In this document: piece by piece, positions 41,291-52,152 of the stretch
Numbering within the stretch: position 1 is the stretch's first letter
How the letters are laid out: each line of letters opens with the position of its first letter
Assembly: GCF_030445035.2 (NCBI RefSeq)
Contig: NC_080698.1
Coordinates: 27,745,294-27,809,293 of the forward strand
DNA from: Dasypus novemcinctus
Taxonomy: Eukaryota > Chordata > Mammalia > Cingulata > Dasypodidae
DNA length: 64,000 bases
Reading direction: 5' to 3'
The notes under the pieces: generated by a model
The model's database searches: none
What the model was told of the DNA's origin: nothing
What the model saw: only the letters and a program-made list of their open reading frames with translations
Translations under genes and position numbers: made by a program

Positions 41291-41880
41291 AGTATTATTA
41301 CTATTATGGCCACCATTGCAATTTAATGTTCCCTAATGGGCTGAAGGACTTTTTTGGGGGCACAGTGGTTGCATAGCATAGAATAAAGGAACATCCTATT
41401 TTCCTGCCTTCCAGCGTGCCTGCTTGTGGGGAACACAGAGGGGCTGAGGCCTTGAAGTACTTAAGCCTATGGATCTGAGAGCGGGGCCCATGGGGGTGCA
41501 TAGACTGTGTGAGTCTCAATGTTTATAGTATGGCCATGTTTATTACACTTTTGTTTCTGGTATGAATTCATAATTTACTTATGATATTTAATAAAAACCA
41601 GACATCACCTCATCAGTGGTTAAACAAAAACAGTGTTATTGAACTCATTAATTCTGTGAGGTTGTCTTCTGCTGTTGGATTTTAGGAGAAGTGGGTGGGA
41701 TGGGCAAGTAGCCTACAGGGTCTTGTGCCAAAGGATCCTTGGGTCTCGAAAGTGTTGGCTTGGCCAGGGTGGTCTCTGAACAGAATCACTACTGAAGGTG
41801 AGACAGTGGAGTGGGGCTGTGGAATGAGACCTTAGCTGGGTAGAGGCTAGTTTGTGTGTGTGCCCAGTAACGTGAATGAT
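41291..41880. other. unassigned sequence
   Basis: About 590 bases without recognised elements. Minus frame 41304-41519 has no recognisable domain. Confidence 0.45.
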
Positions 41881-42100
41881 AGTAGGTAGCTCTGAGTGAG
41901 GGCTCGGTAGGTACCAAGCAATTCATAAGTGTCATCCTTCCTTACAGCTCCACTCTGAGGTTCCCATTTTGCAGAGGAGCAAAGTGCAGCTCCAAGAAGT
42001 TAGTCAACTTGCTCAGCTCCATAGTGGGTGAGCTGGACCTTGCCCCAAGGGTGTCTGACTCCAGAATCTCTGCACTTGACCACTTTCTAGGCTGGAGCTT
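41881..42100 (-). mobile_element. MIR SINE, antisense, diverged
   Basis: 'gaggttcccattttgcagag', 'gagcaaagtgcagctccaag', 'aagttagtcaacttgctcag' and 'tgtctgactccagaatctct' are the reverse-complemented MIR core and head. Confidence 0.8.
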
Positions 42101-42385
42101 TTTCTCCAGGCTATCCTCCTAGGCACAATCTCCTTGGCATAGTTTTTCCAGATTTGGATGCTGGTTACTCTGGCTAATAAGTCTGTCCAAAACCATTTCT
42201 TGCTGGTGAAAGAAAACCACCTCCTTCACAGATAAGTTGGATAGGTCTGAGTGTAACAGTGGATCCAGGTTTCCTAGCTTTAAGGGAGGAGGGGGTGAGA
42301 GGTGGCTTGTGGCATCTCTATTGGGATGAGAGTGGGTGCAAGTGATCTCATCTTCCCTTTTAAGGATATGGACATCATATCACCC
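42101..42385. other. unassigned sequence
   Basis: No recognised element in about 285 bases. Confidence 0.4.
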
Positions 42386-42389
42386 ACTG

Positions 42390-42672
42390 TCTCCAGTCAC
42401 TCTTCTCTGTTTGGTTTCATGACTTTGCCAAGCTCTTCCCTCTCTCAGGGCCTTTGAGCTAGCTTCCCTTTTCCAGGACTCGGCTTAGAATAAGACCTCT
42501 GTAGAGTGGCCTTTTCTGACTTCCCCACTTCTTGATGACTGTACTCTGCTTAGTTTTGGCAGTGTATCATAGACCTGTTTGTTGGGGGTACTTGTTTGTT
42601 TGACTCTCCAGTAGAATGTACGTTTTATAAGGGCAGCGACATATTGTCTGTTTGGTTTATTAAAAAAATCCC
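42390..42672 (+). mobile_element. L2 LINE 3' end, sense, segment 1
   Basis: 'tctctcagggcctttgagct', 'gtggccttttctgacttccc', 'agtgtatcatagacctgttt', 'gtagaatgtacgttttataa' and 'gggcagcgacatattgtctg' follow the L2 3' UTR. The text stops at the SINE and resumes after it. Confidence 0.85.
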
Positions 42673-43063
42673 GGGAAGCAGACTTGGCCCAATGGATAGG
42701 GCATCCGCCTACTACATGGCAGATCCGCAGTTCAAACCCCAGGCCTCCTTGACCCATGTGGAGCTGGCCCATGTGCGGTGCTGATGTGCGCAAGGAGTGC
42801 CGCGCCACGCAGGGGTGTCCCCCGCGGAGGGGAGCCCCATGTGCAAGGAGTGCGCCCCGTAAGGAGAGCCACCCAGCACGAGAGAAAGTGCAGCCTGCCC
42901 AGGAATGGCGCCGCCCACACGGAGAACTGACACAGCAAGATGACACAACAAAAAGAAACACAGATTCCCATGCTGCTGATTAGGATAGAAGCGGTCACAG
43001 AAGAACACACAGCGAATGGACACAGACAGCAGACAATTGGTGGGGGAAGAGAAAAGAAATAAT
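42673..43063 (+). mobile_element. long DAS-SINE inserted in L2, sense
   Basis: Head 'gggaagcagacttggcccaa', A box 'tggcccaatgg', B box 'agttcaaacccc', full body and the short tail 'aaaagaaataataaa'. Exact 7-base target duplication 'aaatccc' at 42666-42672 and 43064-43070. Antisense frames at 42485-43134 are artefacts. Confidence 0.97.
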
Positions 43064-43130
43064 AAATCCCAATTCTTAGCACAATGCCTGGCCCATAGTA
43101 GGCTCTTGGTAAATATTTTTACATAAATGA
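43064..43130 (+). mobile_element. L2 LINE 3' end, sense, segment 2
   Basis: 'ttcttagcacaatgcctggc', 'ccatagtaggctcttggtaa' and 'atatttttacataaatgag' complete the L2 3' end interrupted at 42672. Confidence 0.85.
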
Positions 43131-43139
43131 GCAAATCAA

Positions 43140-43285
43140 GATGGAAGTCCTTCCAGATTCATGCCCACTTTGTGAACTTGGGCAAGTTCCTTCCTTCTCT
43201 GGTGCTTAGTTATTTCATCTGTAAAATGGCCTCAAGATGACCTCTCTCCACCTTTGAGATTCCAAAGTTCTAATATGACATTGGA
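43140..43285 (+). mobile_element. MIR SINE, sense, core
   Basis: 'actttgtgaacttgggcaag', 'ttccttccttctctggtgct' and 'ttatttcatctgtaaaatgg' are the MIR core; the right end is unclear. Confidence 0.85.
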
Positions 43286-43980
43286 AAACTGCTGAGCTGC
43301 TGAGCCCTACCCCGTTCAGTTATGTTTCCTTTATCCCCTGAGTATTTCTTTAGAAAAGGGGGTGGGAATGTCCTAGTAGAACCTAATTTCTTACTGAACA
43401 CTTGGGCAATATTCCAATTAGAAAATTGTTTCTAATGCAATTTTACACTAGAGAACAGTGAAATTAACTGAGTTATTGATTCTGGAGTTGCAGGTCTCTG
43501 CTGGGGAGACCAAATACTATACCTGGATGTTTTGTCTTTCTTTCATTTCTTCTTTTTCTTTCTTCTCTCTCTCTTTTTTTTTTTTCCGGTAATGTTGTGG
43601 GATTACAGGCTAGTCCCTGTATCAACAATTCTTTCACTCTATAATAAAGTTGTATTTTTAAATTTTTCTTTTGACTCTAATTGCAGTCAGGCATGAAACA
43701 AGAGAATGAGGGTGCTGTTCCAGATGAGTGCACATTCAAAATCATTCAAACTCTACTTGGAAGAGGAGAGGAAAATTAATAATGAGAACAAACAGGCCTT
43801 TGGAACCAAGCTCCCCCTCCTCCCTGCTTTGTAAAATAGAATCTTTCTCCTGACAGAGTAAATGGAAGAAACACCAGAGCAAACAAACTGGGGAGGTGCT
43901 AGCCCAATTAATTTCTTTGGTCTACACAGACCCAAATAAAGTGAAGACTGAGAATGTCCTTGCCAAAACCAGATAATTCA
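43286..43980. other. unassigned sequence with T-rich tract
   Basis: About 700 bases. A CTTT and T-rich run lies at 43535-43586. Minus frame 43753-43935 has no recognisable domain. Confidence 0.45.
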
Positions 43981-43984
43981 ATAT

Positions 43985-44092
43985 TCCTCTCCCTTCCTTC
44001 CTTCCTTCCTGCCTTCCTGCCTTCCTTCCTCCCTTCTTCCCTTCCTTCTCCCTCCCTTTCTCCCTTATTTCTTTTCTCTTTCCTTCCTCCAA
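43985..44092. repeat. (CCTT)n polypyrimidine microsatellite
   Basis: Tandem 'cctt' units with interruptions 'cctg' and 'ccct' across about 100 bases. On the minus strand it codes a KEGR-type low-complexity run in frame 43922-44110. Confidence 0.95.
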
Positions 44093-44184
44093 CAAATGTT
44101 TATTGATCACCTATTCTGTGCCAAACTTTGGGCTAGGTGTGAGGATAGAACAGTGACTATGACAGATAAAATCCCTGTCCTAAT
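44093..44184 (-). mobile_element. L2 LINE 3' end, antisense, short
   Basis: 'aaatgtttattgatcaccta', 'ttctgtgccaaactttgggc' and 'gaacagtgactatgacagat' are the reverse-complemented end of L2. Confidence 0.8.
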
Positions 44185-44415
44185 AATAATCATAATAATA
44201 TTCATGATAATAATAATTCACACTTACTACATTCTAACACAAAGTGCTTTCAATGAATTTTCTCCTGTAGTCCTTAGAATATTTTTATGAAATAAGCCGT
44301 ATCACAGTCCTATTTTAGAGATGAGAAGACTGAGGCACATGGGAATTGGGTGACTTGTTCGGGCTCACATGACTGAACTGTGGAGCAGCAGAGATGTGTC
44401 CAGAGGCTGAGCTTT
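44185..44415 (-). mobile_element. MIR SINE, antisense
   Basis: 'aataataattcacacttact', 'ttttagagatgagaagactg', 'gggtgacttgttcgggctca' and 'catgactgaactgtggagca' run in reverse-complemented MIR order. Confidence 0.82.
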
Positions 44416-45580
44416 TAGCAAGGGCGTTTAGCTGGGCAAGTAGAGAAGTCAATAGGCAATTCCAGGATGGTTCTAGAAGTGATTTGATAGGGAGATGGAG
44501 AGAAAGGACAGTCTTGAGAGGCTGAAGGATTTGTGAAACTAGTGATTTCTAAATTTAGCTCTGAAGCGTGAGAAGGCGTAATCAGGCAGAGACTGTGGGC
44601 TTTTGTAAGGGCTAAAAATATTTCAGATGGGAGAGAAGTGGAAGAGAGGGATGAGAGACGAGGTTGGCGTGGTTGCCAGGAGGCCAGGTCACGACAGGCC
44701 TGCGAAGCCAGGCTAAGAGGTTTGCCTTGTTTCCCCCTCTTTAAACTTAGTTTCTATATTTTTTATCATGCTTTCTTTCTTTCTTCTCCCTCCCCCTCCC
44801 CCCCATAGTCACGAGTGGACTCCACAACTGCCTGGAAGAGGTGCAGTATAAAGTAAAACGAATAAAAATCGCCTATTTGGGTATAAGGTCACAAGGTTTA
44901 GCTTCTAAGCCAGCTCCCTCCTCACCTGTTACGGGGCCTGGAATTCCACCGTCAGACCCAGGCCCAAAGCCCATGATAAGTGAACACATACTGTTTTGGA
45001 GAGTATGTCTTTTGCACTTATTATTTAGCCAGAAGAGCTTAGTTTATTGACTATAGTCTCTGCTGTTTAGCCGGGTGTAGGGCTCTGAGGGGGTAGGAAA
45101 CAGGACAGGGGAGTTTGGATGGTGAGTGGAGGTTAGGGAGACTCTGGAGGCTGGAGCTCTGTGAAGGCCACGTTAGCCCAGGGAGAGCCTGAGTGGAGAC
45201 CTTGGAAGGACTGTCCAGCACTCCCCAAAGAAAGACAAGGTCACTGGCAGGAGAGGAATGGGGAGCCGGTCAGAGGAAAGTGGTCCGGAGGGTGTCTACC
45301 CCTCTTATTTTCTTCTACTGTGCTGACACAGGCCAGCCAGCTCACAGTGCTGACCTACTTGCATAGTAAATCTAAAATATCAGGATTGGGTGACTTCCCA
45401 TGTGGAATGACTTTTAGGAATCTCAGAAAGAGATTCTTGCTTTCTGTTGTCCAAATGTCTTTATTACATTTCCACTTCTGGCGGTTCATTCAGAGCATCA
45501 AATCGTTGCCACCCCAGGAAGGCCCTGCTGAAAGGCGAATAACCTGAGTGGCATCATACAGTAAGGAAGAAACCACAGTA
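44416..45580. other. unassigned stretch
   Basis: About 1.16 kb. 44560-44720 has L2-like flavour ('aatcaggcagagactgtggg') but is not convincing. Plus frames 44841-45050 and 45161-45547 have no recognisable domain. A C-rich run lies at 44791-44806. Confidence 0.45.
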
Positions 45581-45584
45581 GCAC

Positions 45585-45770
45585 AGGCATTTGAGCTGGA
45601 AGGACCTTGGAGACAATTGATCGGAACCCTCAGGTTATTCATGGGGAAACTTAACCACTGGGAGGTAAAACCAATCAGCCCCAAGTCACAAACTTAGTTA
45701 GTGGCAAAACTTCGGTTAGAAAGCAGATCTCTGTTCTCTCAAGTGGAAGCTCTTTCCACATCACATGATT
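45585..45770 (-). mobile_element. MIR-type SINE, antisense (MIR3 or MIRc-like)
   Basis: 'gagctggaaggaccttggag', 'acaattgatcggaaccctca', 'cccaagtcacaaacttagtt', 'agtggcaaaacttcggttag' and 'gtggaagctctttccacatc' match a reverse-complemented MIR relative that begins 'ctggaagggacct'. Confidence 0.78.
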
Positions 45771-46255
45771 AGCAAGCAAACAACTTAAATCGGGCCAGTT
45801 TGTATCCAATTCCTTCCTATAGTAACCGTTGGATGAAAGGGTATAAGATCCAGGATGAGGCGGTTATGATGCAAAGAAAAGAGAGATAAGAAAGCTCAAT
45901 GGTATTTATGTTGACTCACTTGCATGGAGCTGAACAATTTTCGTGAAGTTAGGTTGTCATATGGAGAACCTAACATTCAACCCAGCCCTCTCCTCCCCGT
46001 CTAAGCCTGGCCAAGCATAGTTCTCTATGACCTGATTTATAGACATTGGTCCAAGCAAGGCACTTCTTCTGAAACTGAGGAGATCCAATCACAGTCCTTC
46101 CATGAAATGGGATGTAAGGAAGTTGGGAAAAGTGATCTCACTCACTTCTTCCATAAAGACTACATGGCCTGGAATGGCCAGAGGCCATCTTTTCATGGCA
46201 TTGAGAGAGTCTGCTGAGAATGAAGTCAACACAGAAAAAAGCAGAGTCTAAAGCA
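45771..46255. other. unassigned sequence
   Basis: About 485 bases; no recognised element. Confidence 0.45.
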
Positions 46256-46259
46256 AGAA

Positions 46260-46430
46260 ATAATTGGGAAGAAGGAGGTGGGGGGCTGTAGGGAAGGAAG
46301 GAGAAAGGGAGGGAGAGATAGACTGATATCTATATCTATATATCTGTCTATACACAGAGGGAGGGAGGTTGAAAGTAAGAGAGAAGAGAGAGGATGAGGA
46401 GAGTTTGCAAGAGCAAGTAAGCATCTGGAA
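46260..46430. repeat. purine-rich tract with (TATC)n core
   Basis: GA-rich text at 46260-46318, then 'gatatctatatctatatatc' (46324-46343), then more GA-rich text to about 46410. Confidence 0.8.
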
Positions 46431-46589
46431 GAAATAATTTGAGTAACTGGATCCAGCTACGCCTGAAGCCAGATGCACTCCAGGACTTTTCAGCTATGGG
46501 AGCCAGTATGTACCTTTTATTTTTTCTGTTTAAACTAGTTCAAGTTGAAGTTCTCTTACATTTAACTGTAAAGGTTCTATTTATAATAA

Positions 46590-46745
46590 GCTTTTTATAT
46601 AAATTATCCCAGTTATTTTATCAATCACCCTGATAGATAGGTATTACATGTTATGATCACATTTTATGAATGTGAAAACTGAGGTCTCAGAATGTTCAGT
46701 GATTGGCCCCAGGTTACAGAGCTTCAGGAAAGCAGCCCATGTTAG
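46590..46745 (-). mobile_element. MIR SINE, antisense
   Basis: 'taaattatcccagttatttt', 'gatagataggtattacatgt', 'gaatgtgaaaactgaggtct' and 'gattggccccaggttacaga' follow the reverse-complemented MIR. Confidence 0.75.
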
Positions 46746-46789
46746 TCTTTATAAGATCTCCCTCCTTTTTTCCCCCTACTAAAACCTTG

Positions 46790-46955
46790 CTGTTCAAAGT
46801 GTACTCAACATTACCTGGGAACAAGTTACAAATGCAGAATTCCATGCCTCACCCCCAAACTGTTGAATCTGAATCTGCATTTTAACAAGTTCCCCAAGTG
46901 ATCTGAATGCATAATAAGCTTTGAGAGGCATTGCACTAAGGGCAGGGGTGCTTTG
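46790..46955 (+). mobile_element. MER5A (hAT-Charlie)
   Basis: 'gttcaaagtgtactcaacat', 'tacctgggaacaagttacaa', 'atgcagaattccatgcctca', 'aatctgcattttaacaagtt' and 'ccccaagtgatctgaatgca' match MER5A edge to edge. Confidence 0.85.
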
Positions 46956-48785
46956 AGGGAGATGGGGTGGTGGGGGGTGGGTGGACAGAGAGGTCTGAGA
47001 AGACGTTGCTGAGCTCCAAGCTCCAGCTTTGTCCTTTTCATGGCATGGCTCGGGGCTAGCCCGCCTCCCGCTTCTTCCTAACTTCGTGTGTTAACACATC
47101 ATTAGCCATTAGCTGCTGAGTCACGCTACGCAAACAACCCACTAGATAACTACCCCGGCCAAGTGAAGTGGGTTATCTGAATTGCTGAGTCTGGGCATGG
47201 TACACTCACTCCACAGTCAGAGAGCTCGGTTTGTCTCCAGCCTTGCATGGGCAGGAGAGTGCCAATGGCCTAAGCCGCTGTCTCCCCAGTACCACAGCAA
47301 GTCTCGGTGGGACACACAATCGTGCACAGAGCGATTCTCCTTTGAGGTCAGCATGTGGTATAGCCGGAAACCTGTGGTCAGCATGTGGCAACTCAAATAA
47401 TACGCTCCACCAGTGTGAGAAAGCCACAACAGAGCGCAGAGTTCAACAGAACTTTCTACCTCATGCTGCTGGGCACGATGGCCACACCAGCTGGGGTTGG
47501 AGCAATGCCTCTGATTTCACCAATCCACACTCACTGGAGGATCACGTTAAGAGACAGGTGGACTGTGACAGAGGAGCTCTCCCATAAACACAAGCTTAAA
47601 GAGGCCTGAGATCCCCCTGCCTGGTTTACTTCTCCCAGCGCTGGGGCTGGGTGAGGACACACAGGCACGTCTTTTTACTTCTGTGGCTCCTACCCATTCC
47701 CTCAGAGAACACGCCAAGTTCAGGACCTCCCTATTGAAAAAACCTAGCAATGTGGGGTGGGACTGAATCGGTTTTGGACCAGTTCCTCGGACCACTCGGG
47801 GCATCACCTCGGCTTTTGTTCCATGTTCCTGGGGCAGGACTATTCCCACGGGCCATATGGTCCGGCACCACAGGAAGGCGAGGCTGGGAGTTACCGTTCC
47901 CCGCCTGGTGAGCACATTTTGCCTCTGATGTCTTTTTCCTGAATGCAGTTCAGCTTTACTCTTCTGATTTTTTCTCTCCCATCTGGTTTCTATCTGACCC
48001 AAGCAGCTGTTTTTTCCATTTACAATAACACACTTACCTCTTTCTTCTTTACATGTCATGTTTTCAGTTCTGAAATGCTTTTTCATATGGACTGAAACAT
48101 TGGATTTTTTTCTTTAAGAAAAGAAGCCCCCGTATGTTGATTTGGGTGTATGCAAATTCTTAAAGCAGAGCCTCAGAGTAGTTAAAATGAATATCTTTGC
48201 TCCCCTGGTAAGGATGCTCTTCTAGCTCTCCATGCTCTGCGCACAGAGAGACTTAAGCCACGACTACTATTAGCACCACGCAGTATGTGTAACATGGTCA
48301 GTCCTGTATCATAAATATTTGTAAAGACCACAGGAACTCCCCTCATAAGGCAGGGAGATATGGCCAATAAGAGCTGAGCCAAATGAGTTGGATGTTTTTG
48401 GAAAATGAAGACTAGACAACCTTTTTTTCAGATGACAAAATGCCCCCCCCCTGGATTTTAAAGATAGCTGAGAAAGTAAAGCCCTGGAATTTTCTCTGCT
48501 CATTGAAGAGGGGTGGAACATTTTGCCATCCGCGATGGAAGAATTTATTCCCATTTTAAGTAATGTTTACACTATCCAGACACACCACAGGGGAAGGAAC
48601 ACAGGGGGAATTTGAAAAAGAGTGAGGTTCCATATTCAAGGGGTGGCCGTTTAAATGAGAGGCAGGGCTGTGGTGCTGGGATTAGAAAGAGATCCAAACC
48701 CCAGCTGCACCAGGTGTCCTCTGGGTGACTTCTTTGTGTCCCTAGATTTCCCTTCCTTCTCAGAGTCTTGGCACATGCTGTTCCT
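46956..48785. other. longest repeat-free stretch of the middle region
   Basis: About 1.8 kb in which I recognise no interspersed repeat. It holds the longest open frame outside a recognised repeat (47547-48086, minus, 179 codons), and other overlapping frames on both strands (47182-47609). None shows a known domain or signal peptide. The frame is Arg and Ser rich, has no homologous feel, and its boundaries do not coincide with convincing splice sites. It may be unique, possibly conserved, non-coding DNA. Confidence 0.5.
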
Positions 48786-49110
48786 TCTATAGGCAACACT
48801 CTTCCCCCCATTTCACATGGTGGTGCCTTCAGGTCTCTGCTTTGATGTCACCTCTTGAGAGAGGCCTTCGCTGACCACCCATCAGTCCAGGCACTGCCAT
48901 TCCCCTCGTTTGTTTCCTTAATTACATGGAACATCGGCTCTTGTGGCATATTTATTTATTTTGTGTCTGTCTCGCTCCCTAAACTGTACAACTTCAGAAT
49001 GGTAGGGGCCGTGGCTTCCCCCGCTCCAGTTTTTCAGCACTGTATTCAGAGTCCCTGACATAGGAAATGGCCAGTGTATATTTACTGAATAAACAAATGA
49101 AAGAGTCTTG
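48786..49110 (+). mobile_element. L2 LINE 3' end, sense
   Basis: 'cttcaggtctctgctttgat', 'gtcacctcttgagagaggcc', 'ttcgctgaccacccatcagt', 'catatttatttattttgtgt' and 'gtatatttactgaataaaca' run the length of the L2 3' UTR to its tail. Confidence 0.9.
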
Positions 49111-50277
49111 AGTTTTCCTAATTTGTAAAGTGGGAATATTTTATGATGTCGTGAGGATTTGATGAAAAAACACACGTCTCTGGTAAACCTTCAAAAAGAG
49201 TGGTGGTTGTTTTTCATATTTTGGGGCATTTCTGAGTTTTGGTGGTGCTGGTGTGGGGGTGGAGAGGGCTTAGGGGCTGACGGGATGTTCATGAACCTCA
49301 GGTCTTTTTCCAAGTTTCTGGCAGGTACAACTACAGTGGTCTAAAGATCACCGCTCCCTTAAATTACAGGGGCCTTGGGAGATCTTGGTGAGCTGGTAGG
49401 ATATCGCTGGTCATTGTTTTTTTGTGAAAAATATTTCTATTTGCAATTATTCTGATAGATGCTTCTTTCAAAATGATTCTTGGGTTCATGTGCTTGAAAT
49501 GCTCTTATTTCTTTTCTCCTAAATGCAGCTTGATAACCCCAGATTTTCTGAAGGAAAATCTTCAAACGATGCTTCCAGCTTCATTTCCTTTTGCTTTGGA
49601 CTGGAAATTCTGATGGCTTTTCCAGGGTGAACTTGATGAGGCTGGCCTGGTTGTAAAAGTGTGGCCTGCACGTGTGAAGTCTTTATGCTCTTAACTCTTC
49701 AGCTTTCTGAAAATTCTTTGTTGCTGAAACAACTTCTGAAATGTAAAAGATGAAAAGTATTGCACAAGAGCTCCCATCCCTGGATTATTTTAAATGCTTT
49801 TGGGGAATGAAAGATTTCTGTGACCCTTTTGGGCCAAGATAGAAGTTGTGTCTTTGATTCCTATGTTTTGTCTGGATATTTGGACAAAACAAATATATGA
49901 CTGGCCACATTTTTTACCTTTCACATGTGTGTGCTCTGGCATTTTGTAGAACTTTTGTATCATTCTTTTATATAAAGTGCAACCTTTTAGATTTTAAAAT
50001 GGCTTACTCCAGATTTGGTTACAATTATGTAATGCCTTTGTTGTTTTCATTGGGGGGAAAAAGAGATCCACCTTTTTGCTCTAAAAAGAAGAAAGTGCTA
50101 CATCTCAATTAATAGGGTGAAAAACTAAAACAAATTTCCATCAAGGAATGGTCTTATTATCTTTAGAGGCTATCACTTGTAATGATTAAAAAATCTTATT
50201 TGTAGTTTTAAAACTGTAGATGTAGATGGGATCCCTCAAGTTCAGATGAAACCCAGACAAAGATGTGACCACGGGTT
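49111..50277. other. unassigned stretch
   Basis: About 1.17 kb with no recognised repeat. Plus frames 49159-49344 and 49897-50112 have no recognisable domain. A second repeat-poor block. Confidence 0.5.
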
Positions 50278-50425
50278 AGAGCAGGGGCTCTCAACTGCTA
50301 GGGCACGTGAGGATCATATGGGCACTTGGTGCTCATTAGCATGGAGATCCACCCCTGACCAAGACTCTGATTTAGTTGCCTGGGATATGAGATGAAGTCC
50401 AGGAGTCTTTGGGCAGGTCTCAGTT
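50278..50425 (+). mobile_element. MER5A (hAT-Charlie), truncated by an LTR
   Basis: 'gagcaggggctctcaactgc', 'gctcattagcatggagatcc', 'acccctgaccaagactctga' and 'tttagttgcctgggatatga' match MER5A sense. The right half is missing where the LTR begins. Confidence 0.75.
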
Positions 50426-50820
50426 CCCTGGCTGTTATGCCAAATACCTCATAGTGGGTTGGCTTAATAAGGGGAATTTATTGGATCACGGTTTCAGAGG
50501 CTAGAAGGCTTGCTTCCTCCCAGGGCTGGCAGCATTCTGTCTGTCTGGCCATCCTTGGGTTCCTTGGCTTTCTCATTATATGACAATGTCCTCTGCTTTC
50601 TCTTAGGTTCTGCTACGTCCAGCTTCTACTCCTCCAGGCTGTGTTCTCTTCATGAAGCTTCTAGGAATAGGATTAAAGCCCAGCCTCATTCAGTTGGCCA
50701 TACCTTAACCAAAAAGAACATCCTCAGAAGGTCTATTTACAAAGGGTCCACACCCACATGAATGGATGAAGATTAAGAGCATGTTTGTTTTTTTTCTGGG
50801 GTAAATAATTCACTACCACA
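50426..50820 (-). mobile_element. LTR, xenarthran-type by recollection, antisense
   Basis: 'tatgccaaatacctcatagt', 'gggttggcttaataagggga', 'ttggatcacggtttcagagg', 'ctggccatccttgggttcct', 'atatgacaatgtcctctgct', 'agcccagcctcattcagttg' and 'ccatgaatggatgaagat'-like text are in the order of a reverse-complemented LTR I associate with xenarthran genomes, ending 'actaccaca'. Solo and non-coding; frame 50510-50761 is a chance reading. Confidence 0.7.
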
Positions 50821-50883
50821 GTACGTATGGCCCTAGACTGCATCTGAAGATTTACTGGATTAGTGTTGTTTAAACCAAGATTT

Positions 50884-51110
50884 TCAGAGCACTCTTCTAA
50901 GACTTGTATGTATTCACTTAAAATCCTCACAACAACTTTAAGAAGTGGCCACTATTATTATCCTCATTCATAGAGAAGGAAACTAAGGCAAAGGAATTAT
51001 ACAGCTTGCCCAAGGACACAGGTCTAGTAAGTTCGAGAAGATTTGGGGTTCAGACTCACGTAGTCTGGCTCCAAAGTCCAAGCTTTTAACCACTTTACTA
51101 CACTGAATCT
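50884..51110 (-). mobile_element. MIR SINE, antisense, near full length
   Basis: 'cttaaaatcctcacaacaac', 'ctattattatcctcattcat', 'agagaaggaaactaaggcaa', 'cagcttgcccaaggacacag' and 'tagtctggctccaaagtcca' with 'cttttaaccactttac' cover reverse-complemented MIR to its head. Confidence 0.92.
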
Positions 51111-51674
51111 CAGGGGTTTTCATTGTTTTCCTACTTAAAATCCAGCTGATTGATGTTTGTTTTCACTTTTTGCCTGAATGAAAATTTTGGCCCATACGTG
51201 TAACTAGTTCAACTATGGTGAATAGAGTTAGCAGTTGGTTCTAGAACAAACAGACATATAGATACAGGATCACTGAAAAAGAAATGGAAAAGGGAGTCCA
51301 CCAGCCAATGAGAAGAGAAATTAAGGCAAAGCGACTTTGGATTTGATTAGTCTCATCTCAGGTCTTGGAATTTTTTTCCTTTTTTTTTAGGCTCTTCCCA
51401 TGCTTTCGGCACAGAGTCACCCACATGACGAACAGCCCTGTTTCCTAAGCTGGCTTTACTCTCAGCTCACAGCTGGACTGCTCCAGCCAACAGAGAACTG
51501 GTCGGGGGCGGTGGTGGGTGGGTATCAGCTCTTGGCATTTTAACCAGATGATTGCCTTCATTATTATCTCTTTCAACGTGTGCATAGGCAAAGCTGTGAT
51601 AACTTCAGAGAGACATCCCTAAAATTCACCAAATTTTTATCTTCCCATATAGAATAAAACTGTTTTTAAACTTC
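51111..51674. other. unassigned sequence
   Basis: About 560 bases; no recognised element. A T-run lies at 51380-51389. Confidence 0.45.
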
Positions 51675-51782
51675 TTTTTTAGGAGGTACTGGGACTGAAT
51701 CCAGGACTTTGTATGTGGAAAGCAGGCACTCAACCACTGAGCTACATCTGCTCCCCAATGAAAATTGTTTTTTTGATTTGAT
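51675..51782 (-). mobile_element. dimer DAS-SINE, antisense, head 2 and half spacer
   Basis: 'aggaggtactgggactgaat', 'gtggaaagcaggcactcaac' and 'gagctacatctgctcccc' are a reverse-complemented head 2, then spacer text 'tgaaaattgtttttttgatt'. The dimer resumes at about 52153 beyond an inserted composite SINE. Confidence 0.9.
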
Positions 51783-52152
51783 TTTTTAAATAGATTTTTA
51801 TTTTTTTATTTCTCCCCTACTCCCTGATTGTTTGCACTCACTGTCCACTCTCTGTGTGCTCGCCTTCTTTTTAGGAGGCACCAGGAACCAAACCCAGGAA
51901 CTCCCATTTGGGAGGGAGGCACCCAATGGTTAGAGTCACCTCCACTCCCACTTGTGTCTCTCATTGTGTTTTCCTGTTGTGTCTCTTCATTGCATCATCT
52001 CTTTGTGTCATCTTGCTGTGCAGCTTGCCACGCCAGCCTATTGCATCAGCTTGCTGTCTTGCTCATCCTTTTTAGGAGGCACCGGGAACCAAACTCAGGA
52101 CCTCCCATGTGGTAGGTGGGCACCCAACGACTTAAGCCACATCTGCTTCTCT
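51783..52152 (-). mobile_element. two-head composite DAS-SINE inside a DAS dimer, antisense
   Basis: Reverse-complemented tail 'taaatagatttttatttttt', head 2 ('ggaggcaccaggaaccaaac', 'ctcccatttgggagggaggc'), body ('tgtcatcttgctgtgcagct') and head 1 ('aggaggcaccgggaaccaaa', 'cttaagccacatctgcttct'). It lies exactly in the spacer of the surrounding dimer. Confidence 0.92.

Noticed and set aside
43560-43680. Polypyrimidine tract plus AG as an exon acceptor
   Set aside because: No open, recognisable exon or matching donor site follows.
43922-44110. Charged low-complexity peptide (KEGRK-type)
   Set aside because: Translation of a (CCTT)n microsatellite.
47547-48086. 179-codon minus frame as a candidate gene
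   Set aside because: No recognised domain, no evident splice or promoter context, and open frames overlap it on the other strand. Kept only as a finding to test.
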